Shown: piece by piece, positions 26,238 to 34,500 of the stretch | Position numbering within the stretch: position 1 is the stretch's first letter | Layout: each line of letters opens with the position of its first letter | Origin: Bacteroidales bacterium M8 | GTDB taxonomy: Bacteria; Bacteroidota; Bacteroidia; Bacteroidales; Muribaculaceae | Direction: 5' to 3' | Assembly: GCA_001689495.1 (NCBI GenBank) | Contig: LUJS01000017.1 | Span: 24,601-88,600 of the forward strand | Length of the DNA: 64,000 bases | Translations under genes and position numbers: made by a program | The notes under the pieces: generated by a model | Databases searched by the model: none | Told to the model about the DNA's origin: nothing | Seen by the model: only the letters and a program-made list of their open reading frames with translations

Positions 26238-27295
26238 CAGACTTCAACGACAGGGCAACCCTGATAGAAAAAAAGCTATTTCCGCACAAAAAGGTCGCGC
26301 TGGGCGATCTTCGTCAGATCGACGGCCCGCTCTTCGACCTCAACGGCCTTGACCTTGTTTTCGAACCATCGGTGCTGAATACCCTCAACAGACAGATCGG
26401 CACGAACCGATCGCAGCTCGACATCGTGCGCAATGCCTCGGGCGATGAGGGTGAGGTCAATTTCCGAAACTTTCTTTCGGGCGCCACAAGCCTTGCCAAC
26501 AACAAGGAGGTGGTGCTGATAGCCTCGCCACAGACCAGAAATATAGTCAACGTGATTATCCCACGGCACGATTTCATACCCGCACGCCAGTTTTTCGACT
26601 TCGCGCAACTGTTAATGGACGAGGCCGGATATGAGTTCGAGAAAATCGAGTCGCTATCAGGAGGCAATTTCGACATAATGATCTACATGCAGAGCCGCAC
26701 GCCCGACATCAGACGGTTTGCGCCTGACGAAGATACCATCAGCAACGGCGCATATCTGCACTGGACCGGCGACCTTGTCGAACTGGGCAACTATTATACA
26801 CGCCTCGTCTGCACCAACGGAGCGACAGATACGGTGACGAGACAACAGGCAAAGCTCCAATCGTTCAATCCTGCCGAGGTACGGCGGCTTATCAGTCTGG
26901 CCAAGAGCCGCGAATTGTCCGAGGTCGGTTTCAGGAAATACGAGACCAAAGCGCTCGAGGCCATGGAGACGGAGTGTTCGCTGGCCGAACTGCTGGGGCT
27001 GCAGTCCATCCTTACAGGGCACCGTACGGCGATGTCAGAGGAGATGGTAGATTCGTTTCTACCCACTCGGAAATACAAGGATTATTTCAACACGCGGGGC
27101 ATCGACACAAAACGTCAGGGACATCTGGTAAAGACAGACCTGACGGTGTGGACTGTCTACAATCTGCTGACAGCTTTTGCCACACACACCGACCTTCTGT
27201 CGCCCGACGATGGCGCACGCAGTGTCATACTTAGCGCAGCCACCGATTTCCTGCACGCCGACAGAGACATAAAGCACTATATCGAATATGAATGA
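26234..27295 (+). CDS. DUF932-like protein
   Basis: The 353-residue soluble product resembles DUF932 (YfjQ-type) proteins, found mostly on phages, plasmids and genomic islands. The clearest signs are the block YYTRLVCTNGATDTVTRQQA near residue 190 and the upstream INVxxPRHDF-like segment (VNVIIPRHDFIPARQFFDF). The molecular role of the family is unsettled. The assignment is tentative because only these patterns support it. It overlaps the ATPase gene upstream by four bases and the PLD gene downstream by eight bases, which indicates tight co-translation. Confidence 0.55.
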   Translation: MTDFNDRATLIEKKLFPHKKVALGDLRQIDGPLFDLNGLDLVFEPSVLNTLNRQIGTNRSQLDIVRNASGDEGEVNFRNFLSGATSLANNKEVVLIASPQTRNIVNVIIPRHDFIPARQFFDFAQLLMDEAGYEFEKIESLSGGNFDIMIYMQSRTPDIRRFAPDEDTISNGAYLHWTGDLVELGNYYTRLVCTNGATDTVTRQQAKLQSFNPAEVRRLISLAKSRELSEVGFRKYETKALEAMETECSLAELLGLQSILTGHRTAMSEEMVDSFLPTRKYKDYFNTRGIDTKRQGHLVKTDLTVWTVYNLLTAFATHTDLLSPDDGARSVILSAATDFLHADRDIKHYIEYE

Positions 27296-27818
27296 AAACA
27301 CACCTGTAATCAGATTCATCGCCAACGATGAACATTACAACGAAGTGCTGTCCGGAGTGGCCGGCGTGAGACGGTCACTCTGGATTGGCACTGCCGACAT
27401 CAAGGACCTGCACGTGAGAGTGGCCTGTGGCACCGAGCCGTTTGTCGGCATACTCGCACGGCTGCTGAGACGCGGCATAGAGGTGCGCCTGATACATGCC
27501 CGAGAACCCGGACCGGCATTCCGCGAGGACTTTGACCGCTATCCCGTACTGAAGACCGCCCTCGAGCGCATGCTCTGTCCCCGCGTCCACTTCAAGATGC
27601 TGATATTCGACATGAAGACGGCATATATAGGATCGGCCAACCTCACCGGTGCCGGAATAGGGATGAAAAGCAGCAACCGTCGCAACTTCGAGAGCGGTAT
27701 CCTGACCAATGTGCCCGCTCTAGTCCAAGCCGCCGCGACACAATTCGACAGCGTCTGGTGCGGTTTGCACTGTCTGCGTTGCGGCCGCAAAAAGTTTTGT
27801 AGCGACCCGATAAAATGA
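27288..27818 (+). CDS. Single-HKD phospholipase-D-type nuclease-like protein with C-terminal Cys cluster
   Basis: The 176-residue product carries one HKD motif, HFKMLIFD (His101, Lys103, Asp108), followed by AYIGSANLTGAGIGMKSSNR, which is the standard catalytic block of PLD-superfamily nucleases. With a single motif it would work as a dimer, as in Nuc-type endonucleases. The C-terminus has four cysteines (CGLHCLRCGRKKFC), which may bind zinc or DNA. It has no signal peptide, so it should act in the cytoplasm. It is the last gene of the ATPase operon; the WYL regulator gene follows after 88 bases. Confidence 0.82.
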   Translation: MNENTPVIRFIANDEHYNEVLSGVAGVRRSLWIGTADIKDLHVRVACGTEPFVGILARLLRRGIEVRLIHAREPGPAFREDFDRYPVLKTALERMLCPRVHFKMLIFDMKTAYIGSANLTGAGIGMKSSNRRNFESGILTNVPALVQAAATQFDSVWCGLHCLRCGRKKFCSDPIK

Positions 27819-27851
27819 CCTCTGAAGCTTTTTTTAGCTGATTTCCGGCAG

Positions 27852-27888
27852 GTGTATCACCAAATGATACACACTTTTGCTATCTTTG
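27852..27888 (+). promoter_or_regulatory. WYL operator and promoter
   Basis: A perfect inverted repeat GTGTATCA-CCAAA-TGATACAC spans 27852-27872. The -7 element TATCTTTG follows at 27881-27888 after eight bases, and the WYL gene starts at 27907. The repeat occupies the position of the -33 element. A related repeat at the same distance precedes the ATPase operon at 25252. Confidence 0.7.
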
Positions 27889-27906
27889 CAGCAAAATGGC
27901 TCGGAC

Positions 27907-28809
27907 ATGACAAACTTGGAGAAACTTTCGTGGCTCATTGGCAAGCTGAAGACTTTTGACAGGCTGACCCTCAGGGAGCTCAGCAGCGAATGGCAAGACA
28001 GGACAGGGAGCAGGCTCGACCGCTCGACTTTCAACCGCTGGAGGGCGGAAATCGCCTCACGCTTTAACCTCAACATCACCTGTTCGAGACAGGGTGGTGA
28101 ATATTATTACAGGCTGGACAATCCCGAGAACATCGAAAAATCGGGCATAGACAACTGGATTCTCAACTCGGTGTCGCTGGGCCACACCCTCAACGAGTAC
28201 AAGAGCCTTGCACACAGAATCATCACGGACACCGAGGCCGACGGCACCGAATATCTCGGGCCTGTGCTGCAGGCCATGCGGTCGGGTGTCGGAATGGACA
28301 TGACATATCAGGGATTCGGCAAGACGGAGTGGACATTTCGCGCCGAGCCTTATGCCCTGCGTCAGCATCAGGGCCGATGGTATGTGCTGTGCAAGACACC
28401 AAAATTCGAATTCCTGACGCTATATGCGTTCGACCGCATCAAGGGGATACACCTGCGCGAGAACGACAGGTTCAGCCTCCCCGACAATTTTGATGCCGCG
28501 GAATATTTTGCCGGATATTTCGGCGTCATGACAAACACGGGCAAGGATGCCGGCAGGATAGTGGTGAGGGCATACTGGAAGCATGCCTGCTACCTGCGGT
28601 CAAAGCCGCTGCATCCGTCGCAGCAGGAGATCGGCAGTGGCGAGGACCATGCCGACTTCGCCTATTACGTCGCCCCGACGTTCGACTTCACCAACGCCCT
28701 GCTGGGCATGGGGCCGTTGGTCGAGGTGATATATCCCGAAGACTATCGCAATCTGTTGGCCGAGACCCTGAGGGAGATGCTGGCACTCTACAATCGCACT
28801 GACCGGTAG
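27907..28809 (+). CDS. WYL-domain transcriptional regulator
   Basis: The 300-residue product has an N-terminal helix-turn-helix region (LEKLSWLIGKLKTFDRLTLR, then STFNRWRAEIASRFN), a middle WYL domain (RAEPYALRQHQGRWYVLCKT near residue 145) and a C-terminal WCX-like extension. WYL proteins bind ligands such as single-stranded nucleic acid and control DNA-damage responses (PafBC, DriD) or defence islands (BrxR, CapW). The ATG at 27907 is preferred over an upstream in-frame start because it follows the promoter properly. A matching operator before both this gene and the ATPase operon suggests it controls both. The stop is TAG. Confidence 0.88.
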   Translation: MTNLEKLSWLIGKLKTFDRLTLRELSSEWQDRTGSRLDRSTFNRWRAEIASRFNLNITCSRQGGEYYYRLDNPENIEKSGIDNWILNSVSLGHTLNEYKSLAHRIITDTEADGTEYLGPVLQAMRSGVGMDMTYQGFGKTEWTFRAEPYALRQHQGRWYVLCKTPKFEFLTLYAFDRIKGIHLRENDRFSLPDNFDAAEYFAGYFGVMTNTGKDAGRIVVRAYWKHACYLRSKPLHPSQQEIGSGEDHADFAYYVAPTFDFTNALLGMGPLVEVIYPEDYRNLLAETLREMLALYNRTDR

Positions 28810-28821
28810 CGTCCGAGGCGA

Positions 28822-30097
28822 TCAGTCGGGCCGCGTCTCCTCGTCGAATATCCGCCCGAACGCCTCGGCCATACGCTCGCGGTCGGCCATCATGGCGCGC
28901 AGCGCGGCCAGATTGCGGGCATTCTCGCTCTCGGGAATCCATACCCGCAGATACCCGTCAGGGCCATACTTCTCTTCGAGATGGCAGACCGTGCGCTCAT
29001 AGTGACCCTGTCTGTCAAGCTCGGGATAGTGCGACAGGCCGTATTGGATGGTGCGGCGGATTATCGTGTCGGCGTCTATGAATCGGTCGGCCTCGGCAAC
29101 CATCAGCCCGTAGATGCTGCGTGGCTCCGACTTGCCCGATGCGCGGTGGTCCTCGACGGCCTCGGCCATCGTTTCGACCTGCCCGGGGGTGAAGTGACGG
29201 GCAATGAACGGGTCGGACCTCAATATCATCCCCGAGTCGATATGGTGGCGCTCCCTGCCGTTGACAAGCCCCAGATCGTGATATGCCGCGGTCACGTAGA
29301 CCATGTCGCGATCCGCGTCCCGAAACCTGTCGGCCAGCAACATACTCTGTTCTATCACCTTGTCGGCATGGTCCCTGCGGTGGGCCTTGTCAAAGCCGTC
29401 ATAACGGGGCAATATCACGGACTCGACATGGCGGACAATCTCCGGCCGCACGCCGCACACAATCGGCAGGAGCGACGCGAACGTATCTATCAGGGCATCC
29501 GGACAGCTCGTCGCGAGCTGCGCGCGGGTCTGGTTGCCGTAAGTGACGCCACAGGTCAGCGCCCCGGCATTTCGCCCCATATCAATGTCGAATGTCGCAT
29601 CGCCCACCACAAGGGTCTCGGCCACGTTCCACCCCAGCCTGTCGGCTATCGCAAGCACGGGGTCGGGGGCGGGCTTGCCGCGGGCCACGTCGTTGCCGCC
29701 GACGACAAGGCTGAAAAGACCGTCGAATCCGAAGGCAGCGACATACTCGTCCAGCGACCTGTGGCTGCGGCTGCTGGCTATGGCAAGCCTGAAGCCCATG
29801 CGGTGCAGCACGCCGAGAGTGTCGGCGACACCGTCAAAACACACGGCGGGACAGTCGCCCTTCAGCTCTTCGAAGAGCCTGCGGTATGTCCGCGCATACT
29901 CGGCAGACATATCGGGCAATTCGGGCCACAGCGTGCCGGGCTATCATGGCGCGGCATTGGGCATCGGTCCTTTCGGGCAGACCCAAGGCCCTGTTGGCAG
30001 CCTGCATCGTGGCGATGATCAACGGCGCCGTATCGGCCAGCGTGCCGTCAAAATCAAAAATTATATTGCGTACTCCGGTCATGGCTCGAGTCTTCAT
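28822..30097 (-). pseudogene. HAD hydrolase fused to HD phosphohydrolase, disrupted
   Basis: The N-terminal part (29938-30097) encodes a HAD phosphatase start, MTGVRNIIFDFDGTLADTAP, up to CRAMI. The rest is in another frame (28822 to about 29937). It encodes the remaining HAD motifs (IASSRSHRSLDEYVAAFGFD, GKPAPDPVLAI, VVGDATFDIDMGRNAG) and then an HD domain (FDKAHRRDHADKVIEQS, AAYHDLGLVNGRERHHIDSG). At the junction near 29940 the GLPL block usual after MI in this HAD group is missing. A deletion of about ten bases that also shifts the frame would explain this. An internal start near 29910-29919 could still yield the HD part. The start overlaps the upstream MmcQ/YjbR stop. Confidence 0.75.
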
Positions 30098-30459
30098 TTT
30101 ACCTCTTCAAGTTCGGGAAATTCATTCTTCGTGCGCCGGGGCAGTTTCTTGACGACCTCCGAATAGCTGTGCCTGACGAGTGACCTGACTAAATCATCGT
30201 CAAGCGTCCCCGCAAGACTTATCTGATTCCAGTATCGCTTGTTCCAGTGCCATGCAGGCTCTATCTCGGCATATCTGTCGCGCAGCTCGACGGCCCGCTC
30301 GGGGTCGCATTTCATGACCAGATAATCGGGCCTCGTCAGGCCGATGCACACAAAAATCCTGTCACACACCCGCAACAGCAGATAATCCTCGCCAAAAGCC
30401 ATGTCCTCGGTCACCCGAGGCAACGACAGGCAATACTCTCTGATTTGTTCTATATCCAT
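30094..30459 (-). CDS. MmcQ/YjbR family protein
   Basis: The 121-residue product matches the MmcQ/YjbR family, a small fold related to the double-wing DNA-binding domain. Signs are MDIEQIREYCLSLPRVTEDM, then FGEDYLLLRVCDRIFVCIGL, KCDPERAVELRDRYAEIEPA and HWNKRYWNQISLAG. The function is not established. Its stop overlaps the start of the HAD-HD gene (ATGA), so the two were likely translated together. Confidence 0.88.
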   Translation of the reverse strand: MDIEQIREYCLSLPRVTEDMAFGEDYLLLRVCDRIFVCIGLTRPDYLVMKCDPERAVELRDRYAEIEPAWHWNKRYWNQISLAGTLDDDLVRSLVRHSYSEVVKKLPRRTKNEFPELEEVK

Positions 30460-30511
30460 GGTTCAACTTTTCAACACAAAGACAATTAGGCCTGAATAAA
30501 CCCGTATTGGC

Positions 30512-32413
30512 TCACGGCTCGGGATTGGATCCGAGATTGCTGACAGACCATATTGTATTGTCAGGAGCAACCTTGATGGAAGGAGTCTGCTTCTGGCCGT
30601 TTATGACAGATGTCCTGCGGACTTGCGTATTGACATAATCATACAGTTCTCCAAGCGTCACTTCTCCCCTCGTCTCCTTTAGTTTCCTTATCAAGAAATA
30701 GGTGAACAGGCCGTGTCCCTGCTCCTTATAGGGCTGTGCGGTCTCCTCTCCCTGCGATGCCGAAAAGACAACCACCTTGCCATTAATGGAATTCTCCTTT
30801 GGCTTTAATCTCACACCTCTGACGGCAGAGAGCATTTCACCGTCCCTGCTTGCACCGCTGAAACATGCGTCAATGAAAATTGTCGCTTGCCGCGTAGGCA
30901 TGGCCTCGACAGCAGAAATGAGTCGTGCCAATGAAAAACCTGATTTCGCAGCAGATTCCGCATAACCGTCCGTGGGGAGCAGGTAGGCATCTTTCGTAGC
31001 ATCGTCAGGCACGCCGTGGCCCGCGTAATAGACAATCACCGAAGCTGTCCCATCATAGGCATCACAAATATCCCCAAGCCTTTCAAGGTTATAACTTATA
31101 TCATTCAGCGAGGCGTCATCAACCCTGATGATGTTTTTCTCGGGGAGACCGAGAGTACGGTTCAGGTATTTTGCCAATACCTCGCCATCTTTCGAGGCAT
31201 ACGGGACGGAGGCTACCCGCCGATAGTTCTCGTTGGCGATAATGAGTGCAAACGTATTCGGCCTGCTCACTTTACCTTCCGGAATATCAGTGTCAATGTC
31301 CGATACCGTTGTCGGGCTCGATTCCATGGCAGGATGCGTGGCGACAGGTCGTGAGCTTGCCGACCTGTCCTCACGGGCAACGGCAACCTCCATCGGATTC
31401 GATTCAAGAATCTGCCTTGTCGCTTTTCCATTACCGTCTGTCTTGACAAGCGTTTTCTTGCCATTTTCGGTCGTTATGGAAAGATCCTTGTCATTATCCT
31501 CCCACGGCATGCTGATGTTGAAATCGGGCGAGTATACATAAGAGTCCCCTTTGGTCAGCTTATCACCAAAACCTTTGTTTATGTTTTGAAGAATGAAAAA
31601 CGCATGACCGTCCAGTTCTATATATGAATCATGCTTTGCCAAGATACCGGGCAACGGTTTTCCTGTCGCGTCATATATTTGGTAAAAACTATCGCTTGAC
31701 ACCTGACTGCCAGGGTAGCTTCTGAACGAGATGAAATAACTTTTTCCTCCCAATACAAGATGTTTCAGCTCACTACCCGGGCTGATGATCTCCTTGCCGT
31801 CTGCATCGAGCAATGCTTCCGTCGGACTTGCCCCGGGATAATGATAATGATGTCTGAGACTAAAGAACAGCCCATCGGGAGCCCCGATGACTCTGATATA
31901 TTCATCATTCGCTGCCTTGTGGATGACACGACCATCGGAGGAAATTATGGATGTGCCGCCATAGCTCCTGTCGAAATCAGGGCCGTAAAATTCCGCAATC
32001 GTAAAAAACTTGTATCCGTTGACATTATGAAAAGATGCATTGTCGCCTTTACGCCATGAATCTCCTGTACTACGAGAGTCAATGCTTCCGAGGCCTACTT
32101 TGATTACTTTTCCTTGAGAGTTAACCAAGGCAGGCATAAAATGCCCGACAAGATAATACAGGTCACCTCCGGCGGTAATTGTATCTTTCAATGCCAAGTC
32201 TCCGTATCCATCTGAATATAACAGGGTACCATCGGGCAGAAAAATGTGACCTTTGTCACCGGACTTATCTTTGACAGTGATGTGTGGTACCGGTTTATCT
32301 TGTAACTTCACATTTTTGTATGTTTTTTTTAGCCGGTCGATCAGAGAAGGATTTTGGGCAAAACCATACAAACCCAACATAGAGATGATAATGGCGAATA
32401 AAATGCGTTTCAT
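30512..32413 (-). CDS. Secreted caspase-like (C14) peptidase
   Basis: The 633-residue product has a signal peptide (MKRILFAIIISMLGLYGFAQ), so it is exported. Residues 25-380 are a beta-rich region with repeated short strand patterns, perhaps a propeller or WG-like fold. From about residue 395 the caspase domain follows: FALIIANENYRRVASVPYAS, the catalytic His in VIVYYAGHGV (near 466) and the catalytic Cys in IFIDACFSGASRDGE (near 516). The ATG at 32413 is chosen because the longer frame upstream is unrelated sequence. The gene is AT-richer than its neighbours. TACATTTG (minus strand, 32458-32465) may be its -7 element. Its substrate is unknown. Confidence 0.87.
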   Translation of the reverse strand: MKRILFAIIISMLGLYGFAQNPSLIDRLKKTYKNVKLQDKPVPHITVKDKSGDKGHIFLPDGTLLYSDGYGDLALKDTITAGGDLYYLVGHFMPALVNSQGKVIKVGLGSIDSRSTGDSWRKGDNASFHNVNGYKFFTIAEFYGPDFDRSYGGTSIISSDGRVIHKAANDEYIRVIGAPDGLFFSLRHHYHYPGASPTEALLDADGKEIISPGSELKHLVLGGKSYFISFRSYPGSQVSSDSFYQIYDATGKPLPGILAKHDSYIELDGHAFFILQNINKGFGDKLTKGDSYVYSPDFNISMPWEDNDKDLSITTENGKKTLVKTDGNGKATRQILESNPMEVAVAREDRSASSRPVATHPAMESSPTTVSDIDTDIPEGKVSRPNTFALIIANENYRRVASVPYASKDGEVLAKYLNRTLGLPEKNIIRVDDASLNDISYNLERLGDICDAYDGTASVIVYYAGHGVPDDATKDAYLLPTDGYAESAAKSGFSLARLISAVEAMPTRQATIFIDACFSGASRDGEMLSAVRGVRLKPKENSINGKVVVFSASQGEETAQPYKEQGHGLFTYFLIRKLKETRGEVTLGELYDYVNTQVRRTSVINGQKQTPSIKVAPDNTIWSVSNLGSNPEP

Positions 32414-32635
32414 AGAATAAATTGTTAGAGAAACATACGTTGAACTGCTTCCAACTGCAAATGTAGATAAAAATTGCGAGATTTCTACACTCGGTGCATG
32501 GAAAGTCAAGACCGCGGCTATCTTCATAGGCAAAAAAGATCCCGATTGTTTTTTCGGAACGGGGTCTTTATCGCGAAATAATTCGTAAATTTGTCGTCGG
32601 GGCGGGCCGGTGGTCCGCGAAAAAAAGACACTGCA

Positions 32636-33229
32636 ATGAAAATACTTGTCACAGCATTCGAGCCGTTTGGCAAAGAGACCGAGAATCCGTCCATGCAGAT
32701 TCTCGACAGGCTTCCCGAGTCGATCGACGGACACACAGTCATTAAACTTGTGCTGCCGGTATCTTTCGGCAGATGCCACGAGGTGGCACGCGGAGTCATT
32801 GACCGCGAACGGCCCGACTGCATCATCGCCATCGGACAAGCCGGAGGCAGGGCCGACATCAGCATCGAGCGCATAGCCGTCAACATGGCTCAGGCGCGCA
32901 ATCCCGACAACGACGGCGAGTGTCCCGACAACAGGCCGATAGACCTCGACGGACCGGACGCCATTTTCTCGTCCGCGCCGGTCGACAGGCTCGTCCAAGC
33001 CGTCCGCGCCGGCGGCATACCCGCCCACGCCTCAAACTCGGCCGGGACATACGTCTGCAACACGCTCTATTACCACCTGCTCAGCCATTACGGCCACATC
33101 CCCGTCTGCTTTGTCCACGTCCCCTACTCTCTCGCACAGGCCATAGCCAAGCCCGCCACGACCCCATCCATGTCGGTCGACACCATGACCCAAGCCATCA
33201 CGCTCATTGCCAAGGCGATGACAGTATAA
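32636..33229 (+). CDS. pcp: Pyroglutamyl-peptidase I
   Basis: This cysteine peptidase removes N-terminal pyroglutamate from peptides in the cytoplasm. The 197-residue product shows the family opening MKILVTAFEPFGKETENPSM, the glutamate region IGQAGGRADISIERIAVN, the catalytic cysteine in AGTYVCNTLYYHLL and the catalytic histidine in VCFVHVPY. The length is slightly below the usual 200-215. The -7 element TAAATTTG lies at 32586-32593. The gene converges on tRNA-Gln with a hairpin in between. Confidence 0.92.
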   Translation: MKILVTAFEPFGKETENPSMQILDRLPESIDGHTVIKLVLPVSFGRCHEVARGVIDRERPDCIIAIGQAGGRADISIERIAVNMAQARNPDNDGECPDNRPIDLDGPDAIFSSAPVDRLVQAVRAGGIPAHASNSAGTYVCNTLYYHLLSHYGHIPVCFVHVPYSLAQAIAKPATTPSMSVDTMTQAITLIAKAMTV

Positions 33230-33246
33230 TAAAGACATAAAAGAAA

Positions 33247-33284
33247 AAGCGTCCGATCACCGAATATCGGGAATCAGACGCTTT
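33247..33284. terminator. Bidirectional terminator between pcp and tRNA-Gln
   Basis: The arms AAAAGCGTC and GACGCTTTT, with flanking complementary CGAT/ATC bases, enclose a loop of about 15-20 bases. A on one side and T on the other would serve both converging transcripts. Confidence 0.65.
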
Positions 33285-33291
33285 TGTCTGG

Positions 33292-33362
33292 TTGTCTTAC
33301 CTGGATTCGAACCAAGACAGGCAGAACCAAAAACTGCAGTGCTACCATTACACCATAAGACA
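33292..33362 (-). tRNA. tRNA-Gln (anticodon UUG)
   Basis: The minus-strand sequence folds as a standard cloverleaf. A 7-bp acceptor stem (TGTCTTA with TAAGACA), a D stem GTGT/GCAC, an anticodon stem with loop TTTTGGT giving anticodon UUG, and a T arm CTTGG-TTCGAAT-CCAGG are all present. The discriminator base is A. CCA is not encoded directly after it. Confidence 0.92.
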
Positions 33363-33406
33363 ATCCTTGTGCCCAGAGGGATGACGAGATCCTTCTAAAG
33401 CGTCGG

Positions 33407-33438
33407 CAAAGGTAGGAATTTCCCGTGACTAATGCAAA
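33407..33438 (-). promoter_or_regulatory. Promoter of tRNA-Gln
   Basis: On the minus strand, TTTG (plus 33435-33438) and TACCTTTG (plus 33407-33414) are 20 bases apart, a good Bacteroidetes promoter about 45 bases upstream of the mature tRNA. Confidence 0.75.
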
Positions 33439-33474
33439 TTTTAGCCCGAATTTTTCCTACTTTGCCGTGATTAT

Positions 33475-34332
33475 TTAGCCATACTGGATGGTGCCGTCGG
33501 GGTTGCGGTATTTGTCGAAGCTCTTCTCGTACTGGTCCATGGCGCGGAGGCTCATGCCCATCGACGAGAATCCGCCGTCGTGATAGAGATTCTGCATGGT
33601 CACCTTGCGGGTGAAGTCTGAGAACATCATCACGCAATAGTCGGCGCACTCGTCGGCGTCGGCGTTGCCCAGAGGCGACATGCGGTTGGCAAAGTCCATC
33701 AGCGACTCCATGCCCTTGACGCCGCTGCCGGCTGTGGTGGCCGTGGGCGACTGCGAGATGGTGTTGATGCGGACATGCTTCTCGCGGCCATAGATGTATC
33801 CGAAGCTGCGGGCAATCGACTCGAGCAGTGCCTTGGCGTCGGCCATGTCGTTATATCCAAACATGGTGCGCTGTGCGGCTATGTAGCTCAGGGCCAGAAT
33901 CGAGCCGTATTCGGCGATGGCGTCGAGCTTTTTGGCGGCCTGTATCATCTTGTGGAACGAGATGGCCGAGATGTCGAGTGTCTTGTTGAGCATGTCGTAG
34001 TCAAGGTCGTCATACAGACGTTTCTTGCGCACGTTGGGCGACATGCCTATCGAGTGAAGCACGAAATCAATCTTGCCGCCGAGAATCTCCATGGATTTCT
34101 GGAACACCATTTCGAGGTCCTCGACATTCGTAGCGTCGGCGGGGATCACCTCTGCGCCGAGTTTCTCGCCGAGCTGGCTCACCTCGCCCATGCGGACGGC
34201 CACGGGGGTGTTGCTCAGAGTGATGACGGCACCCTCCTCTACGGCCTTCTCGGCCACTTTCCATGCGATACTCTTGTCGTTGAGGGCGCCGAAGATGACG
34301 CCGCGTTTTCCTTTAAGAAGGTTGTGACTCAT
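33475..34332 (-). CDS. fabI: Enoyl-[acyl-carrier-protein] reductase (NADH)
   Basis: FabI catalyses the last reductive step of fatty-acid elongation. The 285-residue product has the N-terminal nucleotide-binding segment GKRGVIFGALNDKSIAWKVA, LHSIGMSP, and the catalytic Tyr-x6-Lys in GYNDMADAKALLESIARSFG. The segment VRINTISQSPTATTAGSGV follows. It is somewhat longer than E. coli FabI because of a C-terminal tail (KSFDKYRNPDGTIQYG). The ATG at 34332 gives the natural start MSHNLLKGKRG. A promoter lies directly upstream. Confidence 0.94.
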   Translation of the reverse strand: MSHNLLKGKRGVIFGALNDKSIAWKVAEKAVEEGAVITLSNTPVAVRMGEVSQLGEKLGAEVIPADATNVEDLEMVFQKSMEILGGKIDFVLHSIGMSPNVRKKRLYDDLDYDMLNKTLDISAISFHKMIQAAKKLDAIAEYGSILALSYIAAQRTMFGYNDMADAKALLESIARSFGYIYGREKHVRINTISQSPTATTAGSGVKGMESLMDFANRMSPLGNADADECADYCVMMFSDFTRKVTMQNLYHDGGFSSMGMSLRAMDQYEKSFDKYRNPDGTIQYG

Positions 34333-34356
34333 TATTTTTTCTTTAGTATTCGGCTG

Positions 34357-34388
34357 CAAAGTTACGCTTTTTAGGCGGGATAGCCAAA
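34357..34388 (-). promoter_or_regulatory. Promoter of fabI
   Basis: On the minus strand, TTTG (plus 34385-34388) and TAACTTTG (plus 34357-34364) are 20 bases apart. The fabI start codon follows about 24 bases after the -7 element. Confidence 0.75.
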
Positions 34389-34500
34389 TTTATGTAGTCC
34401 ACAAACCTCGGAGCGACTGATATTTTTAGCCCGAGGATGTGGCTCAATCCACGGATTTTTCAGTAATTTTGCAGTCTGAAACCAGTCAAAGATTCTGTCA

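Noticed and set aside
16994..32413. The SAMD9-like ATPase and the caspase-like peptidase as one cell-death system
   Set aside because: They lie about 9 kb apart with many unrelated genes between them, and the caspase has a signal peptide, so it should not meet the cytoplasmic ATPase.
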